In this document: in pieces, positions 1-6,686 of the stretch
How positions within the stretch are numbered: position 1 is the first letter of the stretch
Layout: each line of letters begins with the position of its first letter
Source of the DNA: Pseudolabrys sp.
GTDB taxonomy: Bacteria; Pseudomonadota; Alphaproteobacteria; Rhizobiales; Xanthobacteraceae
DNA: 40,331 bases
NCBI GenBank assembly: GCA_026125895.1
Contig: JAHCKG010000035.1
Span: 1 to 40,331 of the forward strand
Reading direction: 5' to 3'
Program-made: the position numbers and the translations under genes
Notes under the pieces: model-generated
Database searches by the model: none
The model's input: only the letters and a program-made list of their open reading frames with translations
What the model was told of the DNA's origin: nothing

Positions 1-198
1 GAGCAGATCGGCGAAGCGATCAGGCACACCCTGATTGACCACGTCGTCATAGACGGCGCGCAATTGCTGGCCGAGCCGGGCCTGAACCTCGCGCCCGAGC
101 TTGGCTGTTTTCACGTCATTCTTCCTGGTTCGTGCGGCCCCGGAGTCCATTGGCTTTTCTTGTCCCACGGCTTTGTCGCGATTGTTGTTCATCGTCAT
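1..198 (-). CDS. nepR: NepR-type anti-sigma factor (3' end beyond window)
   Basis: Small cytoplasmic anti-sigma factor that sequesters the ECF sigma factor EcfG until phosphorylated PhyR binds it. Sixty-six codons are visible, read leftwards from ATG at 198 (a second in-frame ATG is at 192). The C-terminal end lies beyond position 1. The diagnostic stretch LGQQLRAVYDDVVNQGVPDR matches the conserved helix of NepR proteins (IGRQLRxxYDxVVxxPVPDRF). The first ~35 residues are polar and variable, as in the family. The gene is divergent from phyR, the standard arrangement in Hyphomicrobiales, where ecfG usually follows nepR; ecfG would then lie just outside the window. A candidate EcfG promoter lies at 268-292. 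Family assignment is secure; the choice between the two ATGs is not. Confidence 0.93.
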   Translation of the reverse strand, partial: MTMNNNRDKAVGQEKPMDSGAARTRKNDVKTAKLGREVQARLGQQLRAVYDDVVNQGVPDRFADLL

Positions 199-267
199 CG
201 ACCCCGAAATCCTCCACCCAGGAAACTGGCCCGGAGGCCAGGGTGGGTTCCCCCTGTCATGGTCATG

Positions 268-292
268 AACCCGCCGCTTGAAGTTTGGTTCC
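268..292 (-). promoter_or_regulatory. EcfG-type promoter for nepR
   Basis: On the minus strand GGAAC (292-288) is followed after exactly 16 nt by GGTT (271-268). The known EcfG consensus is GGAAC-N16/17-CGTT, with the first base of the -10 box the least conserved. It lies about 70 nt upstream of the nepR start, so nepR would be autoregulated by the sigma factor it inhibits. Confidence 0.7.
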
Positions 293-317
293 GGGTGGTG
301 GTGGAACTTTTTTCGAT

Positions 318-342
318 GGAACTTTTAGTTAAGGTCGGCGTT
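318..342 (+). promoter_or_regulatory. EcfG-type promoter for phyR
   Basis: GGAAC at 318-322 and CGTT at 339-342, separated by exactly 16 nt, match the EcfG general stress promoter without mismatch. The phyR start is 80 nt downstream of the -10 box. Together with the promoter at 268-292 it gives a back-to-back autoregulated pair. A second GGAAC at 303-307 has no -10 partner at 16-17 nt. Confidence 0.85.
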
Positions 343-421
343 TAAGCGCCGTAAGTCCTTTAGGCTCGGCGGCGGCAGGCGCCCCTGGAGCTTCGGGGCG
401 TGACCGTTTCGGGAGGGATTC

Positions 422-1219
422 TTGTCGATATCTCAGATAGTTGCCCAGCATGTGCCTTATCTGCGGCGGTATGCCCGGGCCTTGACCGGCAGCCAACAGT
501 CCGGCGACGCCTATGTGGCAGCAACGCTCGAGGCGCTCGTTCAGGACCAGAGCGTTCTCGATACGGGAACCTCAACGCGGGTAGGGTTGTACCGTCTCTT
601 CACAACCATTTGGAATTCGCTGGGGGTTAATACCGAGCCGGGGTCGAGCGGTGGCCATTCGGTCGAACGACACTTGTCGCAAATCGCCCCGATGCCGCGG
701 CAGGCCTTCCTGCTGGTCGCGCTCGAGGGGCTGTCGGAAGACGAGGCGGCGAAGGTGCTCGATATCGATGTGCCGCACTTGCGCGAACTCGTCGATCAGT
801 CCGGTCGCGAACTGGCGGCTGAAATCGCGACCGACGTGCTGATCATCGAAGACGAGACCTTCATCGCTCTCGACCTTGAGGCCCTGGTCGAAGGTCTCGG
901 CCACAATGTGCTTGGCGTTGCGCGCACCCATAGCGAAGCGGTGGCGTTGGCTCGCACCAAACAGCCGGGCGTCATCCTCGCCGATATCCAGCTCGCGGAC
1001 GGTAGTTCGGGTCTCGACGCCGTCAACGAGATGCTGCGGTCCTTCGAAGTGCCGGTAATTTTCATCACCGCCTATCCGGAACGCTTCCTCACTGGCGAGC
1101 GGCCGGAGCCGGCCTTCCTGATCGCCAAGCCCTTCCAGCCGGCCACCGTGTCGGCGGTGCTCAGCCAGGCGTTGTTTTTTGCGCGCAATGCGAAACGAAA
1201 AGAGCGCAAGGCAAGTTAG
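422..1219 (+). CDS. phyR: PhyR, general stress response anti-anti-sigma regulator
   Basis: Response regulator of 265 aa with the inverted PhyR layout: an EcfG-like sigma domain (residues ~1-130) followed by a receiver domain (~137-257). In the phosphorylated state the sigma-like domain mimics EcfG and captures NepR. Receiver landmarks are visible: acidic pocket E143/D144, phosphoacceptor D188 in the strand ILADIQL, T216, and the conserved K236-P237. The start is TTG at 422, supported by the Shine-Dalgarno GGGAGGG at 411-417 and by the conserved N-terminus (SISQ..., PYLRRYARALTGSQ). It is divergent from nepR and driven by the EcfG-type promoter at 318-342. A sensor kinase gene follows after 125 bp. 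No irregularity seen. Confidence 0.96.
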   Translation: MSISQIVAQHVPYLRRYARALTGSQQSGDAYVAATLEALVQDQSVLDTGTSTRVGLYRLFTTIWNSLGVNTEPGSSGGHSVERHLSQIAPMPRQAFLLVALEGLSEDEAAKVLDIDVPHLRELVDQSGRELAAEIATDVLIIEDETFIALDLEALVEGLGHNVLGVARTHSEAVALARTKQPGVILADIQLADGSSGLDAVNEMLRSFEVPVIFITAYPERFLTGERPEPAFLIAKPFQPATVSAVLSQALFFARNAKRKERKAS

Positions 1220-1263
1220 TTGCTTGCCGACGTGAAACCACGCGGCGTTGTTTCAATTGGCGA

Positions 1264-1288
1264 TTCGGCCCGCATCTTGCGGGCCGAA
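1264..1288. terminator. Perfect 10-bp inverted repeat after phyR
   Basis: TTCGGCCCGC (1264-1273) and GCGGGCCGAA (1279-1288) form a perfect 10-bp stem with a 5-nt loop, 45 bp after the phyR stop. There is no U-run on either side, so it may only attenuate transcription, or protect the phyR transcript end, rather than act as a classical intrinsic terminator. Confidence 0.45.
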
Positions 1289-1344
1289 AGCGCTGGACTT
1301 AGTTATCACCTGCTCTGGGCGCGCGGCACTATGGAATCGAATTA

Positions 1345-2430
1345 ATGCCAAATGGGACGCCGCCGGGGAGCGCGACGCCTGGCAGCCTCCAGTTGGCCGC
1401 CCTGCAGGAAGAATGCCGGCGGCTAGAGGCTCAGGTCAGCGCACAAGCGATTGAACTCAATTTGTTGCGGGCACGCTTTGCCCGTTATGAGACGGCGCTG
1501 CGCGGATCTCAGGTCGTGGTCTACACTCAAGACCGCAGCCTGCACTTTACTTCGGTCAGTCACCCGATGCTCGGGCACTCGATCGCCGATCTGCTCGGCC
1601 GCACCGACGAAGATGTGCTGCCGCCGGAAGCGCGGGCGGCGGTCGTCGCGATCAAGCAGGAAGCCCTTACGAGCGGACAGCCGCGACGCTTCGAATTTTC
1701 CATATCCGAAGGTCTTGGTCTGCGCTGGCACGATCTGCACATCGAGCCGCTGCGCAATGACGCCGGCGAGATCATCGGCCTGACTTGCGCCTCGGTCGAC
1801 GTCACCGAACGCAAGGAAGGTGAGGCGCATCTGCGGCTTCTGCTGCGCGAGCTCACCCATCGCTCCAAGAATTTGCTGGCCGTGATCCAGGCCATGGCAC
1901 GCCAGACGGCTCGGCACGCCGGCTCCATCGACTCGTTTCTCAAGCAGTTCGGCAACCGGCTGCAGGCGCTTGCGGCATCGCATGATCTGCTCGTACGAGA
2001 GAGCTGGTACGGCGCATCGCTCGATGAACTGGTGCGGTCGCAGCTCGCGGTCTACCTCGACGGAGTCTCGCAGCAGGTGACGGTCGAAGGCCCGGAGATC
2101 GCGCTCAAGCCGGAAGCGGCGCAGAATCTCGGCCTTGCCATTCATGAACTGAGCGCCAACGCGGCGCGCTTCGGTGCGCTGTCGGTGCCGGAGGGCCGCG
2201 TGTCGGTCGAGTGGCGTGGCGGCGCCGACGCGAATGGCGGCATCGAATTCGACTGGCGCGAGCGTTTGGGTCCGCGGGTGCGGCCGCGGCGCAAGCGCGG
2301 CTTCGGCAGCACCGTGATTGAAACCAATCTGACCCGAGCGCTCGACGCCAAGGTCGATATGATGTTTGATCCGGACGGCCTGCACTGCCGCGTTATCATC
2401 CCGGCCAGCCAGATCGTGACCGCGCGCTGA
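1345..2430 (+). CDS. PAS-HWE family sensor histidine kinase (candidate PhyR kinase)
   Basis: Soluble sensor kinase of 361 aa. Residues ~15-45 are predicted coiled coil, ~50-155 a PAS domain ending in the typical DVTERK junction, and ~165-355 an HWE-type kinase core. Landmarks are phosphoacceptor H172 in ELTHRSKNLLAV, the N-box HELSANAARFGAL around N272, and W304-R-E306, the WxE signature that defines the HWE class. No membrane segment is present, so it should sense a cytoplasmic cue. Its position directly after phyR matches the usual location of PhyK-type kinases that phosphorylate PhyR; this partner assignment is inference. No EcfG promoter is visible in the 125-bp gap. The start ATG has only a weak ribosome site. 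Confidence 0.88.
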   Translation: MPNGTPPGSATPGSLQLAALQEECRRLEAQVSAQAIELNLLRARFARYETALRGSQVVVYTQDRSLHFTSVSHPMLGHSIADLLGRTDEDVLPPEARAAVVAIKQEALTSGQPRRFEFSISEGLGLRWHDLHIEPLRNDAGEIIGLTCASVDVTERKEGEAHLRLLLRELTHRSKNLLAVIQAMARQTARHAGSIDSFLKQFGNRLQALAASHDLLVRESWYGASLDELVRSQLAVYLDGVSQQVTVEGPEIALKPEAAQNLGLAIHELSANAARFGALSVPEGRVSVEWRGGADANGGIEFDWRERLGPRVRPRRKRGFGSTVIETNLTRALDAKVDMMFDPDGLHCRVIIPASQIVTAR

Positions 2431-2431
2431 G

Positions 2432-2456
2432 GGAACCTGCGCCGACGCGCAGCGTT
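2432..2456 (+). promoter_or_regulatory. EcfG-type promoter for the DUF992 gene
   Basis: GGAAC at 2432-2436 and CGTT at 2453-2456 are separated by exactly 16 nt, a perfect general stress promoter. It begins one base after the kinase stop codon and places the -10 box 36 nt upstream of the DUF992 start. Confidence 0.8.
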
Positions 2457-2491
2457 GTGTTGCAGACCTTCCCTGACGAGAGGAGATTGGT

Positions 2492-2977
2492 ATGAGGAAG
2501 CCACTGACCGCGTTGGCCGCCTTGGCGATCGCGGGCGTCGTCGCTGCGCCGGCCATGGCGCAGACGCATCAGGATCGCACGAAGGTGGGGGCACTGACCT
2601 GCGATATTTCCGGCGGGATCGGCATGATCATCGCCTCGAAGAAGCAAGTGACCTGTTTGTTCACGCCGTCGGCGCCGAATGCGCCGAAGGAGGTTTATAC
2701 CGGCTCGATCACCAAGTTCGGTCTCGACATCGGTGCTACCTCGGGCGGCGAGATGGTGTGGTCGGTGTTTGCGCCGAGCGACCGCAAATTCGGCGCCTTG
2801 GCCGGCAGCTATGGCGGCGCCAGCGCGGAAGCCACCGTCGGCGTCGGCGCCGGCGCGAACGTGCTGGTCGGCGGCTCGAACCGCACCGTGACGCTGCAGC
2901 CGGTGTCGGTGCAGGGTCAGACTGGGCTCAACCTGGCGGTCGGCGTGTCGGGCCTGACGCTGAATCCGGCACGCTAA
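2492..2977 (+). CDS. DUF992 family exported protein
   Basis: Secreted protein of 161 aa with a clear Sec signal peptide (MRKPLTALAALAIAGVVAAPAMAQ, cleavage after AMA) and a DUF992 body. Family landmarks are KVGALTCDISGG near the mature N-terminus, a second Cys in QVTCLF, and EVYTGSITKFGLDIG; the two cysteines could form a disulfide. Molecular function of DUF992 is unknown. The start has a strong ribosome site (GAGAGGAGA). It has its own EcfG-type promoter (2432-2456) and a strong terminator (3001-3032), so it should be a monocistronic general stress gene of the cell envelope. Confidence 0.9.
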   Translation: MRKPLTALAALAIAGVVAAPAMAQTHQDRTKVGALTCDISGGIGMIIASKKQVTCLFTPSAPNAPKEVYTGSITKFGLDIGATSGGEMVWSVFAPSDRKFGALAGSYGGASAEATVGVGAGANVLVGGSNRTVTLQPVSVQGQTGLNLAVGVSGLTLNPAR

Positions 2978-3000
2978 GCGCTGGAGGAAATAACGAGAGC

Positions 3001-3032
3001 AGGGCGCCGGTTCTACCGGCGCCCTTTTTTTT
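3001..3032 (+). terminator. Rho-independent terminator after DUF992 gene
   Basis: Perfect 10-bp GC-rich stem AGGGCGCCGG/CCGGCGCCCT with a 5-nt loop (3011-3015), followed by eight T residues. It lies 24 bp after the DUF992 stop codon. Confidence 0.95.
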
Positions 3033-3060
3033 CGTGCGCGCCTAGGGGTAGATGCGCCCT

Positions 3061-3345
3061 GACAAAACTCAAGAAGGTTATCGACGCGTTGGCTTATTGA
3101 GCGGGCTCAGGCGTCCCCTGAAGGGTTTGCGAACGAAAAAGCCTAATCAGCCGCGTCTTGCGGATCTCGCCGCGGGTGCGGCGATAGCGTGAATGGCTCG
3201 ACCCACCGGATTTGCCGTGCGTCAGCGGAAAGCAAATTTGGAATACGCGCTACGAGACTGTCTCAGCGAGGTGGTCCTCGAAATTTGGACTACCCCGAAC
3301 CCAGCTTTTTCCGTAGGTTGGGGGTAATCCAAAATTCAGAGCCGC
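3061..3345. repeat. Diverged long direct repeat, copy A, with conserved hairpin
   Basis: About 285 bp that aligns along its whole length with copy B at 3841-4120. Shared blocks include ACTCAAGA, GGCTTATTG, CTGAAGGG, GCCGCGGGTGCGGCGAT, CCTCGAAATTTGGA, TTTTCCGTAGGTT and GGGGTAATCCAAA. Near its right end (3282-3336) two ~20-nt arms around a TTTTTCCG apex form an imperfect long hairpin. No intact reading frame spans it. The rest of 3033-4180 apart from the listed repeats and terminator-like hairpin shows no gene I can support. Confidence 0.8.
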
Positions 3346-3559
3346 AAACGTCAGCACACTCCATGAAAGAGTGCGATTATGTCTGTCCCCGGATGATCAT
3401 CTATTCGCCTGATAGAACTTCATATAGGGCAGTCCACGCGTTCATGGCGGCGGTCCTGACGCCCCTGTGAGCGACAGGCACGCATTCACCGGGTAACGGG
3501 TTTTCAGCTCAGGAACAGGACGGGGCGGGCCGGATTCTGCCTTATCCCATTTCCGCAAG

Positions 3560-3588
3560 GCGCCGGTTTCGACCGGCGCTTCTTTTTC
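3560..3588 (+). terminator. Terminator-like hairpin without an upstream gene
   Basis: GCGCCGGT (3560-3567), TTCG loop, ACCGGCGC (3572-3579), followed by TTCTTTTT. The stem is nearly identical to the DUF992 terminator at 3001-3032, yet no gene precedes it, so it may be left over from a duplicated and decayed unit. Confidence 0.6.
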
Positions 3589-3790
3589 GTAGCTGGTTGA
3601 AAATGGCTGCGGTTCCCTGGATGACAGCCGGACTCAACCGGTAGCGTAACCGGCCGCTCAGTTCAGTTGGTCACGGACCCCATCGGCCAGCCGACACAGC
3701 GAATCGATTGCGATTTCGGTATTAAGGTCGCTGCGGCCGCGGTGGCGATACATCCCGTGCCCGTTGCGCTGAGTGTCCCGCAACGGTGCA

Positions 3791-3830
3791 ATTACCCCCA
3801 AAACAGCATTTTCCGTTGTTTGGAGATAAT
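3791..3830. repeat. Third hairpin of the same repeat type
   Basis: ATTACCCCCAAAACA and TTGTTTGGAGATAAT flank a GCATTTTCCG centre, giving an imperfect stem. It aligns with the hairpin cores of copies A (3282-3336) and B (4058-4110), including the TTTTCCG apex, but lies outside both long copies, 11 bp left of copy B. Confidence 0.65.
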
Positions 3831-3840
3831 AGCCCCTGCA

Positions 3841-4120
3841 GAACTCAAGAGGTTACCGAGGCGTTTGGCTTATTGCGCTGGCGCAGGCGCCTTCTGAAGG
3901 GCTTGCAACGACAACGCTTGATCAGCCCATCTTGCGCGCCTTGCCGCGGGTGCGGCGATGACGATGAATGATCTGACCCGCCGGGAGTTGCCGTGGGTCG
4001 GCGGCATGCCGATTTGGAGTACGCGCCACGAGACTTCCTCAGTGAGGTGATCCTCGAAATTTGGAATACCTCGAAGTCGCCTTTTCCGTAGGTTCGGGGT
4101 AATCCAAATTTCAGAGCCGC
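3841..4120. repeat. Diverged long direct repeat, copy B, with conserved hairpin
   Basis: Second copy of the element at 3061-3345. The hairpin (4058-4110) has arms AATTTGGAATACCTCGAA and TTCGGGGTAATCCAAATT, 16 of 18 positions pairing, with CTTTTCCG in the apex. Bases in the arms differ from copy A yet pairing is largely kept, which argues for selection on structure. Its right end runs into the truncated regulator gene at 4181. Confidence 0.8.
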
Positions 4121-4180
4121 GATAAAAATTGGCAAAGCGTTAACTAATTGCGTGGTGAATCCGGCATGAGGCGCCGCAGG

Positions 4181-5098
4181 CTATTCAAGCGAGCGCGCCA
4201 ATAGGGGCGGCACGCCTTCTCGTGTGTCGCTCAGCAAGACAATTAGTCGCGCCTGCGTCATGAAGGGCTGAGGGAATTCCAGGCCTCCCTCCACCGGCAA
4301 AACGTGAGCGATGAGGGGCGACGAGCTGTTTTGGCGGTACACGAGTATGGGACCGCGACGATCGGTTATGAGGGTGGTCAGGGGCGTCGTATGAAGGCGC
4401 GGCACGTTCGAATCGACCTTGGCCCGCAAATGAAGTTTTTCGCCGACCAACTCGACACCATCGCCGATATAGGTTTGAGCGCGATTGTTCGAAAATGCGA
4501 CTCGACCGAGGGCGTCGAGAACAAAGACGCCGATATCGATACGGGACAGAATGTGCCCCAACGTCTCGGAGGCGAGTTCGTTGTCCGCCAGGCGCAGACC
4601 GAGCCCCAATGCACGCTCGGCGTGCCTGCCGAGAACGTCAAGCCGCGACAACTCTTCGGCGCTATAGGGCTGTCTGTTAACTGCACGTTGCACACTCAGG
4701 GCCGCCTCAACACCGTCACCGGGGACGACCGCGGCGCCGGCAAAGTACCTGAGCCCGAACCTTCGAAGGAATTGTGCATAAAAAGGATGAGACTCGATCT
4801 CCTCCGTGGAGACCACGTCGCTGTCTGTGATGACGCCGCGACGACCGAAGTAGCCGCGCTCCCGGGCTCTTATGGCGCGGATATCGCGGCCGCTCCAGTT
4901 TTTCACATACTCCGAGACAACAATCGAAAGGCCGGGTGAGCCAATCACACCGAATGCCCCGTTGTCTCGGCCGTAAATTAATATGCAGCCAACGTCGTCG
5001 AAGCAGTCAGCGATATGTTGAAGCGCGACAGGCCATTCGGCGGGGTTGAGCGCACATTCGTAAATGGCCTCAATCGCACGATTAATAATAGTGTCCAT
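4181..5098 (-). CDS. LuxR-type regulator lacking its C-terminal HTH (truncated)
   Basis: About 305 aa from ATG at 5098; an upstream in-frame TTG at 5110 is less likely. The protein resembles the N-terminal sensory portion of the ~370-390 aa Hyphomicrobiales LuxR-type regulators: a conserved start (MDTIINRAIEAIYECALNPAEW), a GAF-like region, RLDVLGRHAERALGL linker helix, then a PAS-like segment (GVFVLDALGRVAFSN). It stops at residue ~305, where the family's LuxR helix-turn-helix should begin, and no HTH fragment was found in any frame downstream. The stop abuts repeat copy B. A good extended -10 promoter precedes it. It may be a pseudogene or a DNA-binding-free modulator; I favour truncation. 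Confidence 0.75.
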   Translation of the reverse strand: MDTIINRAIEAIYECALNPAEWPVALQHIADCFDDVGCILIYGRDNGAFGVIGSPGLSIVVSEYVKNWSGRDIRAIRARERGYFGRRGVITDSDVVSTEEIESHPFYAQFLRRFGLRYFAGAAVVPGDGVEAALSVQRAVNRQPYSAEELSRLDVLGRHAERALGLGLRLADNELASETLGHILSRIDIGVFVLDALGRVAFSNNRAQTYIGDGVELVGEKLHLRAKVDSNVPRLHTTPLTTLITDRRGPILVYRQNSSSPLIAHVLPVEGGLEFPQPFMTQARLIVLLSDTREGVPPLLARSLE

Positions 5099-5129
5099 TC
5101 GGATTGGCAAAAAACATTACAGATTAAAT

Positions 5130-5158
5130 ATTATATCATTAAAAACGTGCAGCGCAAA
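5130..5158 (-). promoter_or_regulatory. Sigma70-type promoter of the truncated regulator
   Basis: On the minus strand TTTGCG (5158-5153), 17 nt, then TATAAT (5135-5130) preceded by TGA, an extended -10. The AT-rich segment stands out from its surroundings. The predicted start of transcription is about 25 nt upstream of the ATG at 5098. Confidence 0.55.
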
Positions 5159-5167
5159 TCAAACAAC

Positions 5168-5370
5168 CTAAGTGATGACGGAGCGGGCGCGCCGGGTGAC
5201 CACAAGCTCGTCGCTTTCACGAAGGGCCTGTAATGCACGCCGCAATTGCTTGCGATCGGAGCGGGCGCCGCTGGCGGTTTCCATAAAAATGCGATCACAG
5301 CCGGCGGCGCGAAGCTGTTCAATTGGGCCTGCAGGCTTTGTCCGGTCGTGCTGACGCTCGCGAACCCAGG
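5168..5370 (-). pseudogene. Serine recombinase (resolvase) remnant, frameshifted
   Basis: Read leftwards from ~5370, one frame gives SPGFASVSTTGQSLQAQL, matching the resolvase N-terminus (GYARVSTxGQxLxxQL). At about 5318-5325 the match moves to the next frame, as if one base had been lost, and continues as EQLRAAGCDRIFMETASGAR, then SDRKQLRRALQALRESDELV, VTRRARSVIT and a stop at 5168. These are the conserved catalytic-domain blocks of Tn3/DNA-invertase type resolvases. The region upstream of SPGF no longer matches and the C-terminal HTH is gone. The catalytic serine sits in the VST motif. This is a clear fragment of a mobile element gene, not functional. Confidence 0.8.
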
Positions 5371-5669
5371 TGAGCCATGGAGGCTCAGCCTGACGGGGCA
5401 GTGACTCGCAACCAACCGAGCGGGGAATTGGTCAGATGGCGCAGTCCCGCGTCCCGCCTGTGGCGGCGCTGCGCTGACGCTCCTACGGCGGCCCTGTTAA
5501 CCGGTCCGGGGCAGGCGAATGGCTCGTTCCCCAAAAGGTTCGCTGTCGCCATGCGCGGCCTTTTTCGCGCGCTCAGTGGAATTCAGAGTTCAAAGCTCGC
5601 TAGATAAGGCCCGCAAGCATACCACGCAGGCCTGCACATCTCGGCCGCGACGGCGATCGCGCGGCAGAT
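5371..5669. other. Intergenic stretch, nothing recognised
   Basis: About 300 bp between the recombinase remnant and the small gene at 5733. No reading frame here has a credible start, ribosome site or recognisable product, and no strong repeat was seen. Confidence 0.5.
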
Positions 5670-5695
5670 GGAACCGGGCAGCCGGCGAATCGGTT
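5670..5695 (+). promoter_or_regulatory. Possible EcfG-type promoter
   Basis: GGAAC at 5670-5674 and GGTT at 5692-5695 are separated by 17 nt, the same box variant as the nepR promoter. It lies 38 nt upstream of the TTG start at 5733. One mismatch to consensus and a short motif make chance occurrence possible. Confidence 0.4.
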
Positions 5696-5732
5696 TGACG
5701 CGTTGAGCTCAGGATCAACTCGGAGGTGTTGT

Positions 5733-5900
5733 TTGAAAAAGCCCGATCCCTGTGGTGGCTTCGAGCACTGGCGCCGCCTCGTGGCTGAAGTCGAAAAGGA
5801 AGAACAACGACGTAAGCCGGTTCCGGATCGAGATGACCGGGGACGGACGCCCGATACCGACACGCGGAGGAATCCGGTGCTCCGTAATAAACACGGGTAG
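5733..5900 (+). CDS. Small charged protein, unknown
   Basis: Predicted 55-aa protein starting at TTG 5733, seven bases after a GGAGG ribosome site (5722-5726). The product begins MKKPDPCGGFEHWRRLVAEV and continues with a very charged, proline-containing tail (EKEEQRRKPVPDRDDRGR...). There is no signal peptide or membrane segment. I do not recognise the family. A possible EcfG-type promoter upstream would make it a stress gene. The next gene on this strand is the zinc-ribbon gene at 6344; a minus-strand RHH gene lies between. Confidence 0.5.
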   Translation: MKKPDPCGGFEHWRRLVAEVEKEEQRRKPVPDRDDRGRTPDTDTRRNPVLRNKHG

Positions 5901-5951
5901 AATGGATGGCGCTTGTGCAGGCGTCAGATGGGAATATTCGAGAGCCGGCGA

Positions 5952-6194
5952 TCAGTGGCCCCTGGCTTTGGCCCCGGTTGCTGATCTTTCAAGGCATCTC
6001 TCAAGCACAAAGATCCGAAGCGCAGAAGATAGATTGCCTTCGCCGCGGCGAGCGTCGATCTGCTCGATCAATCGACCCAAGCTTATCTCGCGTTCCTCGG
6101 CGACCTTTTTAAGTTCGCGCCAGAATGGCTCTTCCAGGCTGACGCTCGTCTTGTGTCCGTCAATAACGCAGGACCGCTTCCTTACAGCCTTCAC
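5952..6194 (-). CDS. Ribbon-helix-helix domain protein (RHH_4 type)
   Basis: Eighty-residue protein from GTG at 6194, chosen because AGGAGAA precedes it at the right distance; upstream in-frame codons look non-coding. It begins MKAVRKRSCVIDGHKTSVSL, followed by EEPFWRELKKVAEEREIS, LGRLIEQIDARRG and NLSSALRIFVLERC. This is the pattern of the RHH_4 family: a short beta strand (RSCVIDGHKTSVSL) and two helices, common in alphaproteobacteria. Such proteins are presumed dimeric DNA-binding regulators, but targets are unknown. It is divergent from the zinc-ribbon gene at 6344. Confidence 0.85.
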   Translation of the reverse strand: MKAVRKRSCVIDGHKTSVSLEEPFWRELKKVAEEREISLGRLIEQIDARRGEGNLSSALRIFVLERCLERSATGAKARGH

Positions 6195-6343
6195 GGCGTT
6201 CTCCTGGAAACCTGCGGGTTCGAGCAGGGATATCGAAAAAAGTTGAGGAGCCGGGCCGTTGGCCCAGGGCATTAAATAAGTACTTCCCCTGAATAGCAGG
6301 CGACCCTGGATATCACGTATAGGTAGTGGTCGGGAGGGGCGCC

Positions 6344-6553
6344 ATGCCGAATCTTTCGACGCCATCTGATGAGTGTCCGCACTGCCGCCAGTACGCGAGG
6401 GTTCGCCGCGTCAGCCCAGGACTGTTGCCGTCCCTCCCCTTGGAGTGGAGCATGGCCTGCGATGCGTGCGGTCATGAGTGGATCGAGGGTGTTGAATTGG
6501 TGAAGGAGACCTCGGCACATGGGCCGCTGTCCGATCCGAGGCAGGCGGCATAG
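6344..6553 (+). CDS. Small zinc-ribbon protein
   Basis: Protein of 69 aa from ATG 6344, preceded by GGGAGGGG at 6332 onwards. Two CxxC knuckles, C11-P-H-C14 and C39-D-A-C42, with GHEW after the second, form a probable zinc ribbon; the tail (~residues 48-69) is polar. Family unknown to me; such short proteins are often regulators or RNA/protein-binding accessories, but nothing here fixes a role. A 6-bp hairpin overlaps its stop codon. Confidence 0.7.
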   Translation: MPNLSTPSDECPHCRQYARVRRVSPGLLPSLPLEWSMACDACGHEWIEGVELVKETSAHGPLSDPRQAA

Positions 6554-6575
6554 GTTCCCACGGAACCCTTGGTTT
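6553..6575 (+). terminator. Weak hairpin at end of zinc-ribbon gene
   Basis: GGTTCC (6553-6558), CAC loop, GGAACC (6562-6567), then CTTGGTTTT. Short stem and imperfect T-run, so only a possible terminator. Confidence 0.35.
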
Positions 6576-6686
6576 TGCTGGTTACCGGTCCTTAACCGAT
6601 CCCAACACGAAATTCCGTCCGCTAGGGCCGGCTCGCGTTAGTGTCAAGCTTTGGACATTTAAAATCATCGAAGCAGGATCACTTCG

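Noticed and set aside
303-307. Second GGAAC box upstream of phyR
   Set aside because: No CGTT or close variant at 16-17 nt; the box at 318 fits perfectly.
3189-3470. 93-codon frame over repeat copy A
   Set aside because: Copy B shows frame-breaking differences at the same place, so the sequence is not conserved as protein.
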